Below are positions 8,718-17,924 of a DNA stretch of 46,504 bases, piece by piece. The stretch comes from Acidobacteriota bacterium. GTDB taxonomy: Bacteria > Acidobacteriota > JAAYUB01. Every line of letters begins with the position of its first letter. Position 1 is the first letter of the stretch. Location: positions 1-46,504 of the forward strand of contig JAAYUB010000101.1 in NCBI GenBank assembly GCA_012517875.1. The letters run 5' to 3'. The notes beneath the pieces were generated by a model, which searched no databases, was not told where the DNA came from, and saw only the letters and a list, made by a program, of their open reading frames with translations. Both the position numbers and the translations under genes were made by a program.

Positions 8718-9796
8718 GCAGCTCGTTCGGCCGGATTTTCCGGGTCACCACGTTCGGCGAATCACACGGCCCGGCCATGGGCTGCGTCGTGGACGGCTGC
8801 CCGTCTCGTCTGCCCATCACGGCCGAGGAGATACAGGTGGAGCTTTCACGCCGCCGTCCCGGCCTGCCCCACACGTCTCCCCGCCCGGAACCAGACGCGG
8901 TGGAGATCCTGTCCGGCGTCCACGACGGCTTGACCCTGGGTACGCCGATCCTGCTGCTGGTGCGCAACCGGGCGGCCCGAAGCGAGGACTATGCTGAGCT
9001 CCAGCACATCCTGCGCCCGTCCCACGCGGATTACACCTACCTGGCCCGCTACGGTATCCGCGATCCGCGCGGAAGCGGCCGCGCCTCGGGCCGTGAAACG
9101 GTGGGTCGGGTCGCCGCCGGCGCCGTGGCCGGCAAGCTGCTGCGCCGGGCGGGCGGGATTGAAGTGGTGGCCAGTGTCCGGTCGGTGGAAACGATCGAAG
9201 CGGCGATTGATCCGAACACCGTCTCCGAGACCGACGTGTATGCGAGCCCCGTCTTCTGCGCCGATCCCCGGGCGTCGGCGGCCATCGCCGAGCGGATCGA
9301 GGCGGTGCGCGCCGAGGGGGACTCCGTGGGCGGCCGGATCGTCGTGGCGGTCCGCGGCGTCCCGGCCGGACTGGGCGACCCGGTATTCGACAAGCTGACC
9401 GCCGATCTGGCCAAGGCGATGCTCAGCATCCCCGCCTGCCGCGGGGTCGAGTTCGGGACAGGCTTCGCCGCATCCCGCATGCGCGGCTCGGAGCACAACG
9501 ACCCATTCATCATGCGGGACGGCCGGGTGCGCACGACGACCAACCATTCGGGCGGCATCCAGGGCGGCATTTCCAACGGCGAGACGATCGTGTTCCAGGT
9601 GGCCTTCAAACCCACCAGCAGCATCGCCCGTCCGCAGGCGAGCATCACCGTCACCGGCGAGCCGGCCACCGTGACGGTGAAGGGCCGCCACGATCCCTGC
9701 ATTGCGCTCCGGGTAGTCCCGGTTGTGGCGGCGATGACGCGGCTGGTCCTGGCCGACCACTGGCTGGAGCGGCGCGCCTTCCACGTTGATCTTTAA
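8714..9796 (+). CDS. aroC: Chorismate synthase
   Basis: The enzyme (360 aa) converts EPSP to chorismate by a reduced-FMN-dependent 1,4-anti-elimination, the last shikimate step. Family signatures are present: FGESHGPAMGCVVDGCPS near the N-terminus, GSGRASGRETVGRVAAGAVA in the middle, GVEFGTGFAASRMRGSEHND, and the C-terminal NHSGGIQGGISNGETI. Length is normal. Translation is coupled to aroA through an ATGA overlap, and a good GAGGTGAG ribosome binding site lies inside the end of aroA. No flavin reductase gene is adjacent. Confidence 0.97.
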   Translation: MSSSFGRIFRVTTFGESHGPAMGCVVDGCPSRLPITAEEIQVELSRRRPGLPHTSPRPEPDAVEILSGVHDGLTLGTPILLLVRNRAARSEDYAELQHILRPSHADYTYLARYGIRDPRGSGRASGRETVGRVAAGAVAGKLLRRAGGIEVVASVRSVETIEAAIDPNTVSETDVYASPVFCADPRASAAIAERIEAVRAEGDSVGGRIVVAVRGVPAGLGDPVFDKLTADLAKAMLSIPACRGVEFGTGFAASRMRGSEHNDPFIMRDGRVRTTTNHSGGIQGGISNGETIVFQVAFKPTSSIARPQASITVTGEPATVTVKGRHDPCIALRVVPVVAAMTRLVLADHWLERRAFHVDL

Positions 9797-9851
9797 GTGG
9801 CGTCTTGATACACTTGACATTCATCTCAGGCGAAGCTGTCGAGGGTTGGCC

Positions 9852-12215
9852 ATGAAACGGATGGCGGCAGGTTTGGTTCTGATGATCGCGCTGGCGGTGA
9901 CGGTGGCCGCGGCGGATTCGTTCCGTATCACCGCAGTGGATCTGCTGGACACGCTGAAGCTGGACATCAACGGCGCCGGGCCGCTCCTGCTGTGCGCCGA
10001 TCCGCCGCGTAACCGGATCGTGCTGGCCAATACGCTCACCGCGTCGGTGTCCGTCATCGACGGTGCGACCCACGCCGTCCGCAACCTGCCCATCGGCAAC
10101 CGCGTGCCCCAGTGGCTGAAGAGCGAGGCGCTCGCCGTCAATCCCCGCGACGGAGCCATCTATGTGATCGGCGAGCGGTCGCTGCATGTGCTGCCGCCGG
10201 GACGGGCATCCGCTGTCACCCTGAACACCGGCGAGCAATATGAGTCGCTGGCCGTCGACGCGACCTCCGGTCGCGCCTTGCTGGCCAGCCGGGCCAGCGA
10301 GGACCTGGTGCTGGCCGATCCAGCCGACGGCAGCGTCCGCCGGATCCGCTGGGCTTCGGGCATCGAGCCGTTCGGCAACCTGAACATGACCCCGCCCCCG
10401 CCCGTCCGCAAGGTTGTGGCCGATCCGCAGCTCGGCCGCTTCGTCGCCGTGGACGGCGCCGCCGCGGCGATGTACCTGGTGGACCCGCAGAGCGGTCAGT
10501 TGGGTCCTCGGCGCGACCTGCCGCTGACCGCCGGCGGACGCTGGCACCTGGGCGGATACGATCCTGCGGCTCACACCCTCTACCTGGTGACGGAAACTGC
10601 CCAGCGCAAGGTCATGCAGGCCGCTCGGATCCGGACCGATGCCGCCGGCGAGCAGGTCGTGCCCCTCCCGGGTCTGGCCGAAGGAGTAGGCATCACCTGC
10701 AGTCCCGGCCGCGACGAATTGTACATCGCCTACGACAATGACCCGGTACTGCACGTGATCGACTTCAAGGCGGCCGGCACGGTCACGGAAGTGCCTCTGC
10801 CCGCTTTCGGCAACGACGCCGTCGCCCTGGACGCCGAGGGCGGCAAGCTGTACGTGGCCAGCTGGGCCTACGGCGAGGTGGACCGGATCGACCTTGTGGA
10901 ACGCCGGTTGGAACGCCGGTACAAGGACATGGGCGTCATCCCCCACATGTTTGGCCTGGCTTGGAATCCGGTGAGCCGGCGCCTCTATATCCCCATCGGG
11001 GCGACCGCGGTGAACGGCTCATTCGGAGCGGCGCTCACCGTCCTGGATCCCGACACCGGCACCGTCGCCAAGGTGCGGACAGGCTGGGCACCGGTGGATC
11101 TGACCTGGTCCGAAGCGCGCGGCGCCATGCTGGTGGTGAACTCCGAGGATGAGCTTGCCGAGGTCTTCCCCGACGGCAGCTACTGCCTGCACGCTCTGCC
11201 CTGCACCTACCCCACCAGCGCCGGTCCGGCTCCCGGCGGCGACGTCTACGTGGCCTACGGTCCCCACCAGTCATACTGGCCGGTGGTGTACATCTGGGGC
11301 GCTAAAAACGGCCTGCTGCGCATCCGCACCGAAGACATGACGTTCGACGACCGCCGCCTGCCCCGTCAGGTCCATGAGATGGCGCTGGACCGGAACGGGG
11401 CCGTCCACCTGCTGCAGAACTGCTGGGGCAAGGAGAAGCAGTTCATCACCGTCCTGCCCGATACGGTACGCGAGTTTTCTCCCCAGTTCCGGGTGGAACT
11501 GGAGGGCGAATACGAACGAGAAAACACGCCCCGGTTCCTGCGCCACGACCCGGCGCGGGACTGGCTGTATGTGGCTCGCGATGCGGAAACCGACGACGGA
11601 CACGGCTCGTTCTACATCGTGGAGGCCCGGTCCGGCAAGACGCTCCATCGCCTGCACACCGGTCCGACTCCCGCCGACTGCGCCTTCGACGACCGCCGCA
11701 TCTACGTGGCCGATTTCGGCGACCGGGCGGTCCACGTCATCGACAAGGACGGATTCGCCGGCCGTCGCATCGCCGCCGGCGAACAGCCGCTCCGGCTGGC
11801 CATCACCGGCGACTGGCTCCTGGTCCTGAATCACGCCGGTCGGTCGTTGAGCCTCGTGAACCGGCACACCCTGGCCGCCACGGAGATCGCGGTGCCCGTC
11901 GACGGGCGACCCGACAACCTGGCCGGCTTCGGCGACACCGCCATCCTGACCGCGCACGGGCCGGACGCGCTGGATATCCTCGCGTTCGATCCGGCGACCC
12001 GTTCGTTCCAAACGATTTACCGTTTCCAGTACCCGTTCGGTGACGCCCGCATGGATTCACGCAACGTGGCGTTCTACCTGGACGGCCGTTTCGGCGACGC
12101 CATCTTCGATATCAGCCGGATCCGGACCGACCCCCGCGGTCGAGTCTGGGTCAGCGATTTCCTGTCCGGCCACGTGTTCATCCTGGAGCGGGCTCCCGTT
12201 GCCGGCGCCCGCTGA
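9852..12215 (+). CDS. Secreted beta-propeller (YVTN/NHL-like) protein of unknown function
   Basis: This 787-aa protein has a signal peptide (MKRMAAGLVLMIALAVTVAA) followed almost wholly by repeating beta-strand units with patterns such as NRIVLANTLTASVSVIDGAT, AVNPRDGAIYVIGE and RIYVADFGDRAVHVIDKDG. These are typical of YVTN or NHL-type propellers, and the length allows two seven-bladed propellers. I chose the ATG at 9852 because it begins the signal peptide and has GAGGG upstream; the open frame also runs to 9786 but overlaps aroC. It probably acts outside the cytoplasmic membrane, as a binding or scaffold protein. No catalytic motif was recognised. Confidence 0.8.
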   Translation: MKRMAAGLVLMIALAVTVAAADSFRITAVDLLDTLKLDINGAGPLLLCADPPRNRIVLANTLTASVSVIDGATHAVRNLPIGNRVPQWLKSEALAVNPRDGAIYVIGERSLHVLPPGRASAVTLNTGEQYESLAVDATSGRALLASRASEDLVLADPADGSVRRIRWASGIEPFGNLNMTPPPPVRKVVADPQLGRFVAVDGAAAAMYLVDPQSGQLGPRRDLPLTAGGRWHLGGYDPAAHTLYLVTETAQRKVMQAARIRTDAAGEQVVPLPGLAEGVGITCSPGRDELYIAYDNDPVLHVIDFKAAGTVTEVPLPAFGNDAVALDAEGGKLYVASWAYGEVDRIDLVERRLERRYKDMGVIPHMFGLAWNPVSRRLYIPIGATAVNGSFGAALTVLDPDTGTVAKVRTGWAPVDLTWSEARGAMLVVNSEDELAEVFPDGSYCLHALPCTYPTSAGPAPGGDVYVAYGPHQSYWPVVYIWGAKNGLLRIRTEDMTFDDRRLPRQVHEMALDRNGAVHLLQNCWGKEKQFITVLPDTVREFSPQFRVELEGEYERENTPRFLRHDPARDWLYVARDAETDDGHGSFYIVEARSGKTLHRLHTGPTPADCAFDDRRIYVADFGDRAVHVIDKDGFAGRRIAAGEQPLRLAITGDWLLVLNHAGRSLSLVNRHTLAATEIAVPVDGRPDNLAGFGDTAILTAHGPDALDILAFDPATRSFQTIYRFQYPFGDARMDSRNVAFYLDGRFGDAIFDISRIRTDPRGRVWVSDFLSGHVFILERAPVAGAR

Positions 12216-12275
12216 CGGCATGCACAAGGCCTGGGCAGAGGATTTCACAAATCTTCACACAACGGGTTTGATCGT

Positions 12276-14426
12276 ATGAAAGCACGCATTGTGGACTACC
12301 TGATCGCCGAGTTCGACCAGCTGAAGCCCTTCCAGATTGAAAACACCATCCAGCTCCTCAACGAAGGGTGCACTATTCCGTTCATCGCCCGGTATCGCAA
12401 GGAAAAAACCGGCGAGATGGACGAGGTTCAGATTCAGTCGGTGCGCGACCGCCACCAGTATCTGACCGAACTCGAAGAGCGGAAAAAAACGATTCTCGAA
12501 ACCATTGACAAGGCCGGCAAACTCACCCCGGAGCTTCAGGACAAGATCCTCAAGTGCATGAAGAAGCAGGAGCTCGAGGACCTTTACCTCCCCTACCGGC
12601 CCAAGCGGCGCACCCGCGCCACTATCGCCCGGGAGAAAGGGCTGGAGCCCCTGGCGGCGTTCATCCGGGTCTACCGCGATCCGGAGGCCGACATCGCCAC
12701 CATTTGCGCGCCCTACCTGTGCGAGGCGCGCGGCGTGACCAATATTCAGGACGCGTTGCAGGGCGCCCAGGACATCCTGGCTGAAGACATCTCGGAAAAC
12801 GCCGACTACCGCAAGTTCATCCGCCGGATCTACGCCGCCGAGGGTCTGATCGCCTCCCGGCTCAAGAAGGACGCCCCCGAGGAGCGCACCAAGTTCGAGA
12901 TGTATTACGACCACAGTGAACCGCTTCGCACGGTGCCATCGCATCGCTTTCTGGCCATGCGACGAGGCGAGAAGGAGGGCGTGCTCAGCATCGAACTGTC
13001 AGGTCCCGATGAACGCATCCTCGAAGTGCTGGGGAAATTTTGGATCACCGACCCGCAATCCTACTTCGCGCCCCTGCTGACCGAGGCGCTGGTGGACGCC
13101 TACAGCCGGCTGATGCTCCCGTCCATCGCCCTCGAACTGCTGCTCGAGATCAAGGGCAAGGCGGATGACGAGGCCATCCTCGTGTTCGAAAAGAACCTGC
13201 GCAACTTGCTGATGCTGCCGCCCGGCGGCGACAAGGTGGTGATGGGCATGGATCCAGGCTTCCGCACGGGCTGCAAGGTCGCGGTCGTGGACCGGACCGG
13301 CAAGTTCCTGGAGGAAACGACCGTCCACCCGGTGGAACCCCATCATCGGGTTCAGGAAGCGGAAGCGGCGCTTCTGCCCCTCATCAAGACCCACGCGGTC
13401 GAGGTCATCGCCATCGGTAACGGGACCGCGTCACGCGAGACGTTCCTGTTCGTGCGGGAGATGCTTAAAAAATACGAGTTGGAAGGGACTGTCAAGATCG
13501 TCGTGGTCAACGAATCCGGGGCATCCGTCTACTCGGCTTCCGAAGCGGCCCGAACGGAATTCCCCGACCTCGACGTGACGGTCCGCGGCGCGATCTCCAT
13601 CGCCCGGCGCTTCCAGGACCCCTTGGCCGAGCTGGTCAAGGTGGATCCCAAGTCCATCGGTGTCGGCCAGTACCAACACGACGTGAACCAGCGCAAACTA
13701 CGGAACAAGCTGGCCGAAGTGATCCAGTTCGTGGTCAACCAGGTGGGCGTGGAGCTCAACAGCGCCTCCACGTCGCTGCTGGCGTACGTCTCGGGCGTCA
13801 CGCCGGCCCTGGCTAAGGCCATTGTGGAACGCCGCTTTCAGGAAGGCCCGTTCACGTCGCGGGACGAGCTGCGGCAGATCCCCCGCCTCGGCGAGAAGAC
13901 GTTCCAGCAGGCGGCAGGTTTCCTGCGCATCCGCGGCGCCGCCAACCCTCTCGACGCCTCCGCGGTCCACCCCGAAAGCTACGCCATCGTGGAGCGGATG
14001 GCCGCGGATTTGGGCGTTTCCGTCAGCGCGCTCATTGGCAGCGACGAGCTCGTCCAGCGGATCGATTTGGAGCGCTACTGTTCCGACGAGGTCGGACTGC
14101 CCACCCTGCGGGACATCGTCGCCGAACTTCGCAAACCGGGGCGCGATCCCCGGTGCGAGGCCGCCAGCTTCGAGTTCGAGACCGACTACCGGGACATCAC
14201 CGATCTCAAGGAAGGTCTCGTTCTGTCCGGCATCGTTACCAACGTCACCGATTTCGGGGCGTTCGTGGACATTGGCGTTCATCACGACGGTCTCGTCCAT
14301 GTTTCGCGGATGGGCCGCAAGGTCAAGAACCCGTACGACGTGTGTGCAGTGGGTCAACGGATCACGGTGAAGGTGGTCGGAGTGGACACCGAGCGGAAGC
14401 GGATCAGCCTGAGCTTGGCACAGTAG
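12276..14426 (+). CDS. tex: Tex-family RNA-binding transcription accessory protein
   Basis: The product (716 aa) has the full Tex layout: an N-terminal helix-turn-helix region (FIARYRKEKTGEMDE), a YqgF/RNase H-like domain around residues 320-450 (MGMDPGFRTGCKVAVVDRTG), helix-hairpin-helix elements (FTSRDELRQIPRLGEKTFQQ) and a C-terminal S1 domain near 645-715 (GIVTNVTDFGAFVDIGVHHD). Tex proteins bind RNA/DNA and act with the transcription machinery. The ribosome binding site is weak. The 3' end overlaps the convergent downstream gene by 23 bp. Confidence 0.95.
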   Translation: MKARIVDYLIAEFDQLKPFQIENTIQLLNEGCTIPFIARYRKEKTGEMDEVQIQSVRDRHQYLTELEERKKTILETIDKAGKLTPELQDKILKCMKKQELEDLYLPYRPKRRTRATIAREKGLEPLAAFIRVYRDPEADIATICAPYLCEARGVTNIQDALQGAQDILAEDISENADYRKFIRRIYAAEGLIASRLKKDAPEERTKFEMYYDHSEPLRTVPSHRFLAMRRGEKEGVLSIELSGPDERILEVLGKFWITDPQSYFAPLLTEALVDAYSRLMLPSIALELLLEIKGKADDEAILVFEKNLRNLLMLPPGGDKVVMGMDPGFRTGCKVAVVDRTGKFLEETTVHPVEPHHRVQEAEAALLPLIKTHAVEVIAIGNGTASRETFLFVREMLKKYELEGTVKIVVVNESGASVYSASEAARTEFPDLDVTVRGAISIARRFQDPLAELVKVDPKSIGVGQYQHDVNQRKLRNKLAEVIQFVVNQVGVELNSASTSLLAYVSGVTPALAKAIVERRFQEGPFTSRDELRQIPRLGEKTFQQAAGFLRIRGAANPLDASAVHPESYAIVERMAADLGVSVSALIGSDELVQRIDLERYCSDEVGLPTLRDIVAELRKPGRDPRCEAASFEFETDYRDITDLKEGLVLSGIVTNVTDFGAFVDIGVHHDGLVHVSRMGRKVKNPYDVCAVGQRITVKVVGVDTERKRISLSLAQ

Positions 14427-14970
14427 CCGGCGCCGCCGCCACAACCGCCCATGCCTTGAGCCGACCGCGGCTCAGCACCTTGTCACCGGTGGGCACTGCG
14501 TGGTTCCCGCCGCCCACGAGGCAAAGGTAGAACACCAACTGGCTGTCCTGACGCAGGTGATCCAACAGGTCACGGCGTTTGAGATACCGGGGGATCCCCA
14601 CGGCGGCATAGAACGAGTCCATCTTACTGGTGCGCTCCACCCCGGCCGGATCCGTGACGTACTGGGTCGGGGTGACGAAGAACACCGGATGGCCTGCGGA
14701 TTGCTCCTCCAGCACGCTCCAGATCCGGAACCGGGTGCGCTGCAGGTGGTAGACACAGCGGGCCAAGGCCACCGCCTCGCCCACTTGGATGTCGAAGGGG
14801 TGGGTTTCGAGCGTCAGCTCCTCGGCGTCGTCAGGCAGGGGCTCCGCCGGATTTGGGTTGCCGACGTAACCTTTCTTATAGGCGTAGACGGCGCCGCCCA
14901 CGGCCAGACCCCCGACACCGGACCAGATCGCCAGCGACTTCCAGTTTTTTTTCAGGAACTGCTTGATCAT
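14404..14970 (-). CDS. Membrane-anchored protein of unknown function (188 aa)
   Basis: I do not recognise this protein. It has a basic N-terminus and a Gly/Ala-rich transmembrane segment at about residues 12-32 (WSGVGGLAVGGAVYAYKKG), then a soluble domain of about 150 residues with mixed alpha/beta character. A short N-in anchor with the domain outside is likely. It lies 23 bp before the next minus-strand gene and is probably co-transcribed with it; its 3' end overlaps tex. Codon use matches the neighbours, so it is likely a real gene. Confidence 0.6.
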   Translation of the reverse strand: MIKQFLKKNWKSLAIWSGVGGLAVGGAVYAYKKGYVGNPNPAEPLPDDAEELTLETHPFDIQVGEAVALARCVYHLQRTRFRIWSVLEEQSAGHPVFFVTPTQYVTDPAGVERTSKMDSFYAAVGIPRYLKRRDLLDHLRQDSQLVFYLCLVGGGNHAVPTGDKVLSRGRLKAWAVVAAAPATVPSSG

Positions 14971-14993
14971 GGATCACCTCGTGGTCCGGTGGT

Positions 14994-15347
14994 TCACTGG
15001 ACTTCGCCCGGCAGGTGGAACGATCCGGGCAGCAACTCGGCAACGGCATTACCCAGCCTGGCCATCAGGGCGTCGCGGATGGATGCGACACTACGGGTGC
15101 CTTCGTCCAGAGCGATTTTCTCCACCCGGTGCATCGGGAAGAAGGTGGTGGTCAGGAGCGGCAGGGGGTCATCCGCCGGCCCGCCCCGATCCAGCCAGTC
15201 CTGCACAGTGCTCAAGTCGGTTCCGGTCAGCCAGATTCCCACGGATGTGTTCCGGTAGAGAATGCCCCAGTATTTCTCCCGAGGACCGTTCAAATAGACG
15301 ACGGCGAACACCAGGTTGGGATCATCGAACAGATTCATGGGGCGCAT
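14994..15347 (-). CDS. Hypothetical protein (117 aa)
   Basis: No family is recognised. The protein begins MRPMNLFDDPNLVFAVVYLN and is predicted soluble, with beta-rich segments (KYWGILYRNTSVGIWLTGTD). Two starts nine bases apart (15347 and 15338) are possible and neither has a clear ribosome binding site. It is the first gene of a two-gene minus-strand unit with the 188-aa membrane protein and is divergent from the TPR-dsbD pair. The content resembles a small cytoplasmic accessory protein, but nothing more can be said. Confidence 0.5.
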   Translation of the reverse strand: MRPMNLFDDPNLVFAVVYLNGPREKYWGILYRNTSVGIWLTGTDLSTVQDWLDRGGPADDPLPLLTTTFFPMHRVEKIALDEGTRSVASIRDALMARLGNAVAELLPGSFHLPGEVQ

Positions 15348-15385
15348 TGTACCACAAAAATGGCAGTGCGCCTTGTCTTCCCTAC

Positions 15386-15413
15386 TTGCGCCGGAGGCCG
15401 GGTTTCGTTAAAC
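15386..15413 (+). promoter_or_regulatory. Putative sigma70-type promoter for the TPR-dsbD pair
   Basis: TTGCGC (15386-15391), a 16-bp spacer and TTAAAC (15408-15413) lie in the divergent interval 44 bp before the ATG at 15457. The -10 is weak, but the spacing and -35 core match other candidate promoters in this window. Confidence 0.3.
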
Positions 15414-15456
15414 TCTGGACGGTTTTCGGCATCCCAACCGGGTAGAAGGTGCGGCG

Positions 15457-15939
15457 ATGACGGTCCAAGTTAGAATATTCGCGTTGCTGATGTTTGCCGC
15501 CGGACTTTGTCTCCCGCTGCCGGCCGATCCGCAGGCCGGCCAGGACGACAAGTCGCGCAAACCCGCACCCGTGCTTATTCGAGACGATCAGACGCAGCAG
15601 CCGGATATGGAAATCCCCGCGGATGAGACGGTCGAACCCGATCCCATCAAGGCGGAACGGGCGTTTGAGGTGGCCTGCTACTACGTCAAGCGGAAGCAGT
15701 ACGACGCCGCGATCATGCGCTTTCGCGAAGCGGTCAAATACAAGCCTGATTTTGCCGAGGCCAAGTGGCGCTTCGTGGACACTCTGATCCGGAAGAAAGA
15801 CTGGCGCAATGCCGTCGAGTTCGCCAAGGGTTACCTCGCGGATCCGAACATGAAAGACTTCGTCCAACGGCTGTCCGCCCTGAAGACCGAGGCGGAGAAA
15901 CATCTGGCCGCCACCCCAGCCCCTAAGGAGAACGAATGA
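15457..15939 (+). CDS. Secreted TPR-containing protein
   Basis: This 160-aa protein has an N-terminal signal peptide (hydrophobic about residues 6-21), a charged linker, and from about residue 65 one to two tetratricopeptide units (CYYVKRKQYDAAIMRFREAV then WRFVDTLIRKKDWRNAVEFA). In the BamD/YbgF-like manner it probably mediates protein contacts in the periplasm; its partner is unknown. Its stop overlaps the dsbD start (ATGA), so the two are co-translated, suggesting that the TPR protein works with DsbD or its clients. Confidence 0.75.
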   Translation: MTVQVRIFALLMFAAGLCLPLPADPQAGQDDKSRKPAPVLIRDDQTQQPDMEIPADETVEPDPIKAERAFEVACYYVKRKQYDAAIMRFREAVKYKPDFAEAKWRFVDTLIRKKDWRNAVEFAKGYLADPNMKDFVQRLSALKTEAEKHLAATPAPKENE

Positions 15940-17831
15940 TCGCCCGCTGTCTCATCACCGGTGCCATGCTCCTCGTCGCGTCCGGCCTGTACAGCCCGGC
16001 GCAAGCCGAAAACTATTTTCATTTCAAACTCATTCCGGAAATACTATCGCTGAGCCGGGGCGCCGACGCCCAGCTGGTTCTCGAGATCCGGACTGATGAC
16101 GGTTATTATCTTTACAAAGACATGTTGGCGATCAAGGCCGCCGGGCCGGCCGGCGTGGAACTGGGCGCGGCGGTCTTTCCACCGCCCCACATCAAATTCG
16201 ACCCGGCGAGCGACATGGAACGGGAGATTTACGAGGGCACCAATCGGTTCCCCATCTCCCTGACCGCCGGCGACAGATCGCCGGCGCGCGGCCTGATCAC
16301 GGTCACCGTGGACTACCAGGGCTGTTCCAAGCTGATCTGCTATCTGCCCGCCACGACCAAGCTGGAAGCCGAAATCGTGGTTACAGTCGGCCCGGCGTCA
16401 AACCGGGCGCAAGCACCCCCGGCAACCCAGCCGGTGCCGTCCCGTGAACCCGACCCTTCGGTTGCGGTGGCGTCGCCGGCCAGCCCCGCCATTCAGGAGA
16501 CGGATCTGCCGAAGCCGGCTCCCGCGCCGACCTCGCCATCCCCTGAGACCACCGCGCCGTCCGAGGCCGACACCATCCGGGACATGATCGGCCAGAGCCA
16601 TCTGCTGGCGTTCCTGTTCATCTTCGTCTACGGGATCGGCCTGAGCTTCACCCCGTGCGTCTACCCCGTCATTCCAATCACGGTAAGCGTGTTCGGCGCC
16701 CGCGGCGCCGAGACCAAGTTGAAGGGCTTCCTGCTGTCGCTGGTGTACGTGCAGGGGATTGCCATGATCTACTCGGTGCTCGGCGTCGCCGCGGCCTTGT
16801 CAGGTGCCGTGTTCGGCCAGCACATGAGCAATCCGTGGATCGTGGGCGCCATCGTGGCCCTGTTCTTCGTCCTGGGCCTGTTCATGGCGGGCGTGTTCCA
16901 GTTCAACCTCCCCTCGTCGGTACAGACGAGGGCCGCGCAGGTGGGCGGCAAGGGTTTCGTGGGTGCCTTCACCATGGGGCTCGTGTCCGGCGTGATCGCG
17001 GCGCCCTGCACAGGACCGGCGCTGGCGGGCGTGCTGGCCTACGTGGCCACCACGCGCGACGCGCTGCTTGGCTTCCTGCTCTTGTACACGTACTCCATCG
17101 GATTCGGTTTGATCTTCATGGTGCTGGGCACCTTCTCCACCCTCATCCAGAAGATCCCCAAATCCGGCGCCTGGATGGAGATCGTCAAGGGTATCTTCGG
17201 GGCGGCGATGTTCACCGTGGGCCTCTATTTCCTCAAAGACATCGTGCCGTCTCTGCAGCTCAATTTCCTCAGCCGCGACGCCCTCCTGCTGGCCGGCCCG
17301 CTGCTCGTAGTCATCGGGTTCCTGTCACGCGGGCTGCGGCATGACCTGCACGGGGCCAGTTGGCGCCAGATTCTGCACAAGAGCTTCGCCATCGCCGCCC
17401 TGACGGTGGGCGCGTTCGCCTTCGTTATGGGCGCCATCCGCCCGGCTGAACCGCCCCGCACGGGCGGTGTCGGCAACGAAGCCGGCGTGGCCTGGCTGCA
17501 CGACCTCGACACGGCCCTGGCGGCCGCCCAAGAGTCGGGGAAACCGGTGATGGTTGACTTTTACGCCGACTGGTGCGCCGCCTGCAAGGAACTGGATCTG
17601 TACACCTGGTCCGATCCGAAGGTTCAGGCCGAGCTCCGTCGGTTCGTCGTGGTAAAAGTGGACATGACCCGGCCCTCCCCCCACGATGCCCACTACAAAT
17701 CCACCTATGGAATTGTCGGATTGCCGGTGGTGGCGTTCCATGATTCACAGGGCCGGCTCCTCGCCGCGCCCCGTGTCACCGGCTTCGTGGCGGCGGAACC
17801 TTTCCTGAAACTCATTCAGGATGTCCGCTGA
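15936..17831 (+). CDS. dsbD: Thiol:disulfide interchange protein DsbD
   Basis: This inner-membrane reductant conduit (631 aa) moves electrons from cytoplasmic thioredoxin to periplasmic proteins. All three DsbD modules are visible. After a signal peptide (1-24) comes the periplasmic alpha domain with Cys130 and Cys135 (GCSKLIC). A Pro/Ala-rich linker (about 155-210) leads to the membrane domain (about 222-480) with Cys241 in TPCVYP and Cys358 in APCTGP. The C-terminal thioredoxin domain has Cys547/Cys550 in DWCAACKELD. In this window, clients could be the many c-type cytochrome and SCO proteins. It converges with the 139-aa gene downstream. Confidence 0.93.
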   Translation: MIARCLITGAMLLVASGLYSPAQAENYFHFKLIPEILSLSRGADAQLVLEIRTDDGYYLYKDMLAIKAAGPAGVELGAAVFPPPHIKFDPASDMEREIYEGTNRFPISLTAGDRSPARGLITVTVDYQGCSKLICYLPATTKLEAEIVVTVGPASNRAQAPPATQPVPSREPDPSVAVASPASPAIQETDLPKPAPAPTSPSPETTAPSEADTIRDMIGQSHLLAFLFIFVYGIGLSFTPCVYPVIPITVSVFGARGAETKLKGFLLSLVYVQGIAMIYSVLGVAAALSGAVFGQHMSNPWIVGAIVALFFVLGLFMAGVFQFNLPSSVQTRAAQVGGKGFVGAFTMGLVSGVIAAPCTGPALAGVLAYVATTRDALLGFLLLYTYSIGFGLIFMVLGTFSTLIQKIPKSGAWMEIVKGIFGAAMFTVGLYFLKDIVPSLQLNFLSRDALLLAGPLLVVIGFLSRGLRHDLHGASWRQILHKSFAIAALTVGAFAFVMGAIRPAEPPRTGGVGNEAGVAWLHDLDTALAAAQESGKPVMVDFYADWCAACKELDLYTWSDPKVQAELRRFVVVKVDMTRPSPHDAHYKSTYGIVGLPVVAFHDSQGRLLAAPRVTGFVAAEPFLKLIQDVR

Positions 17832-17924
17832 GCGGAACCAATGCCTGCAGCGATCCCGGACAGCCGTTCGGAGGTCGGCAGCCGTTCCGAAATATTCGCC
17901 CGTGGAAGCGGAGTCGCGCCCGCC

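Noticed and set aside
9786-9851. Longer N-terminus for the beta-propeller protein
   Set aside because: It would overlap aroC and precede a clear signal peptide beginning at 9852.
17867-17891. Terminator between dsbD and the 139-aa gene
   Set aside because: TTCGGA/TCCGAA arms are only 6 bp with a 13-base loop and no T-tract; too weak.
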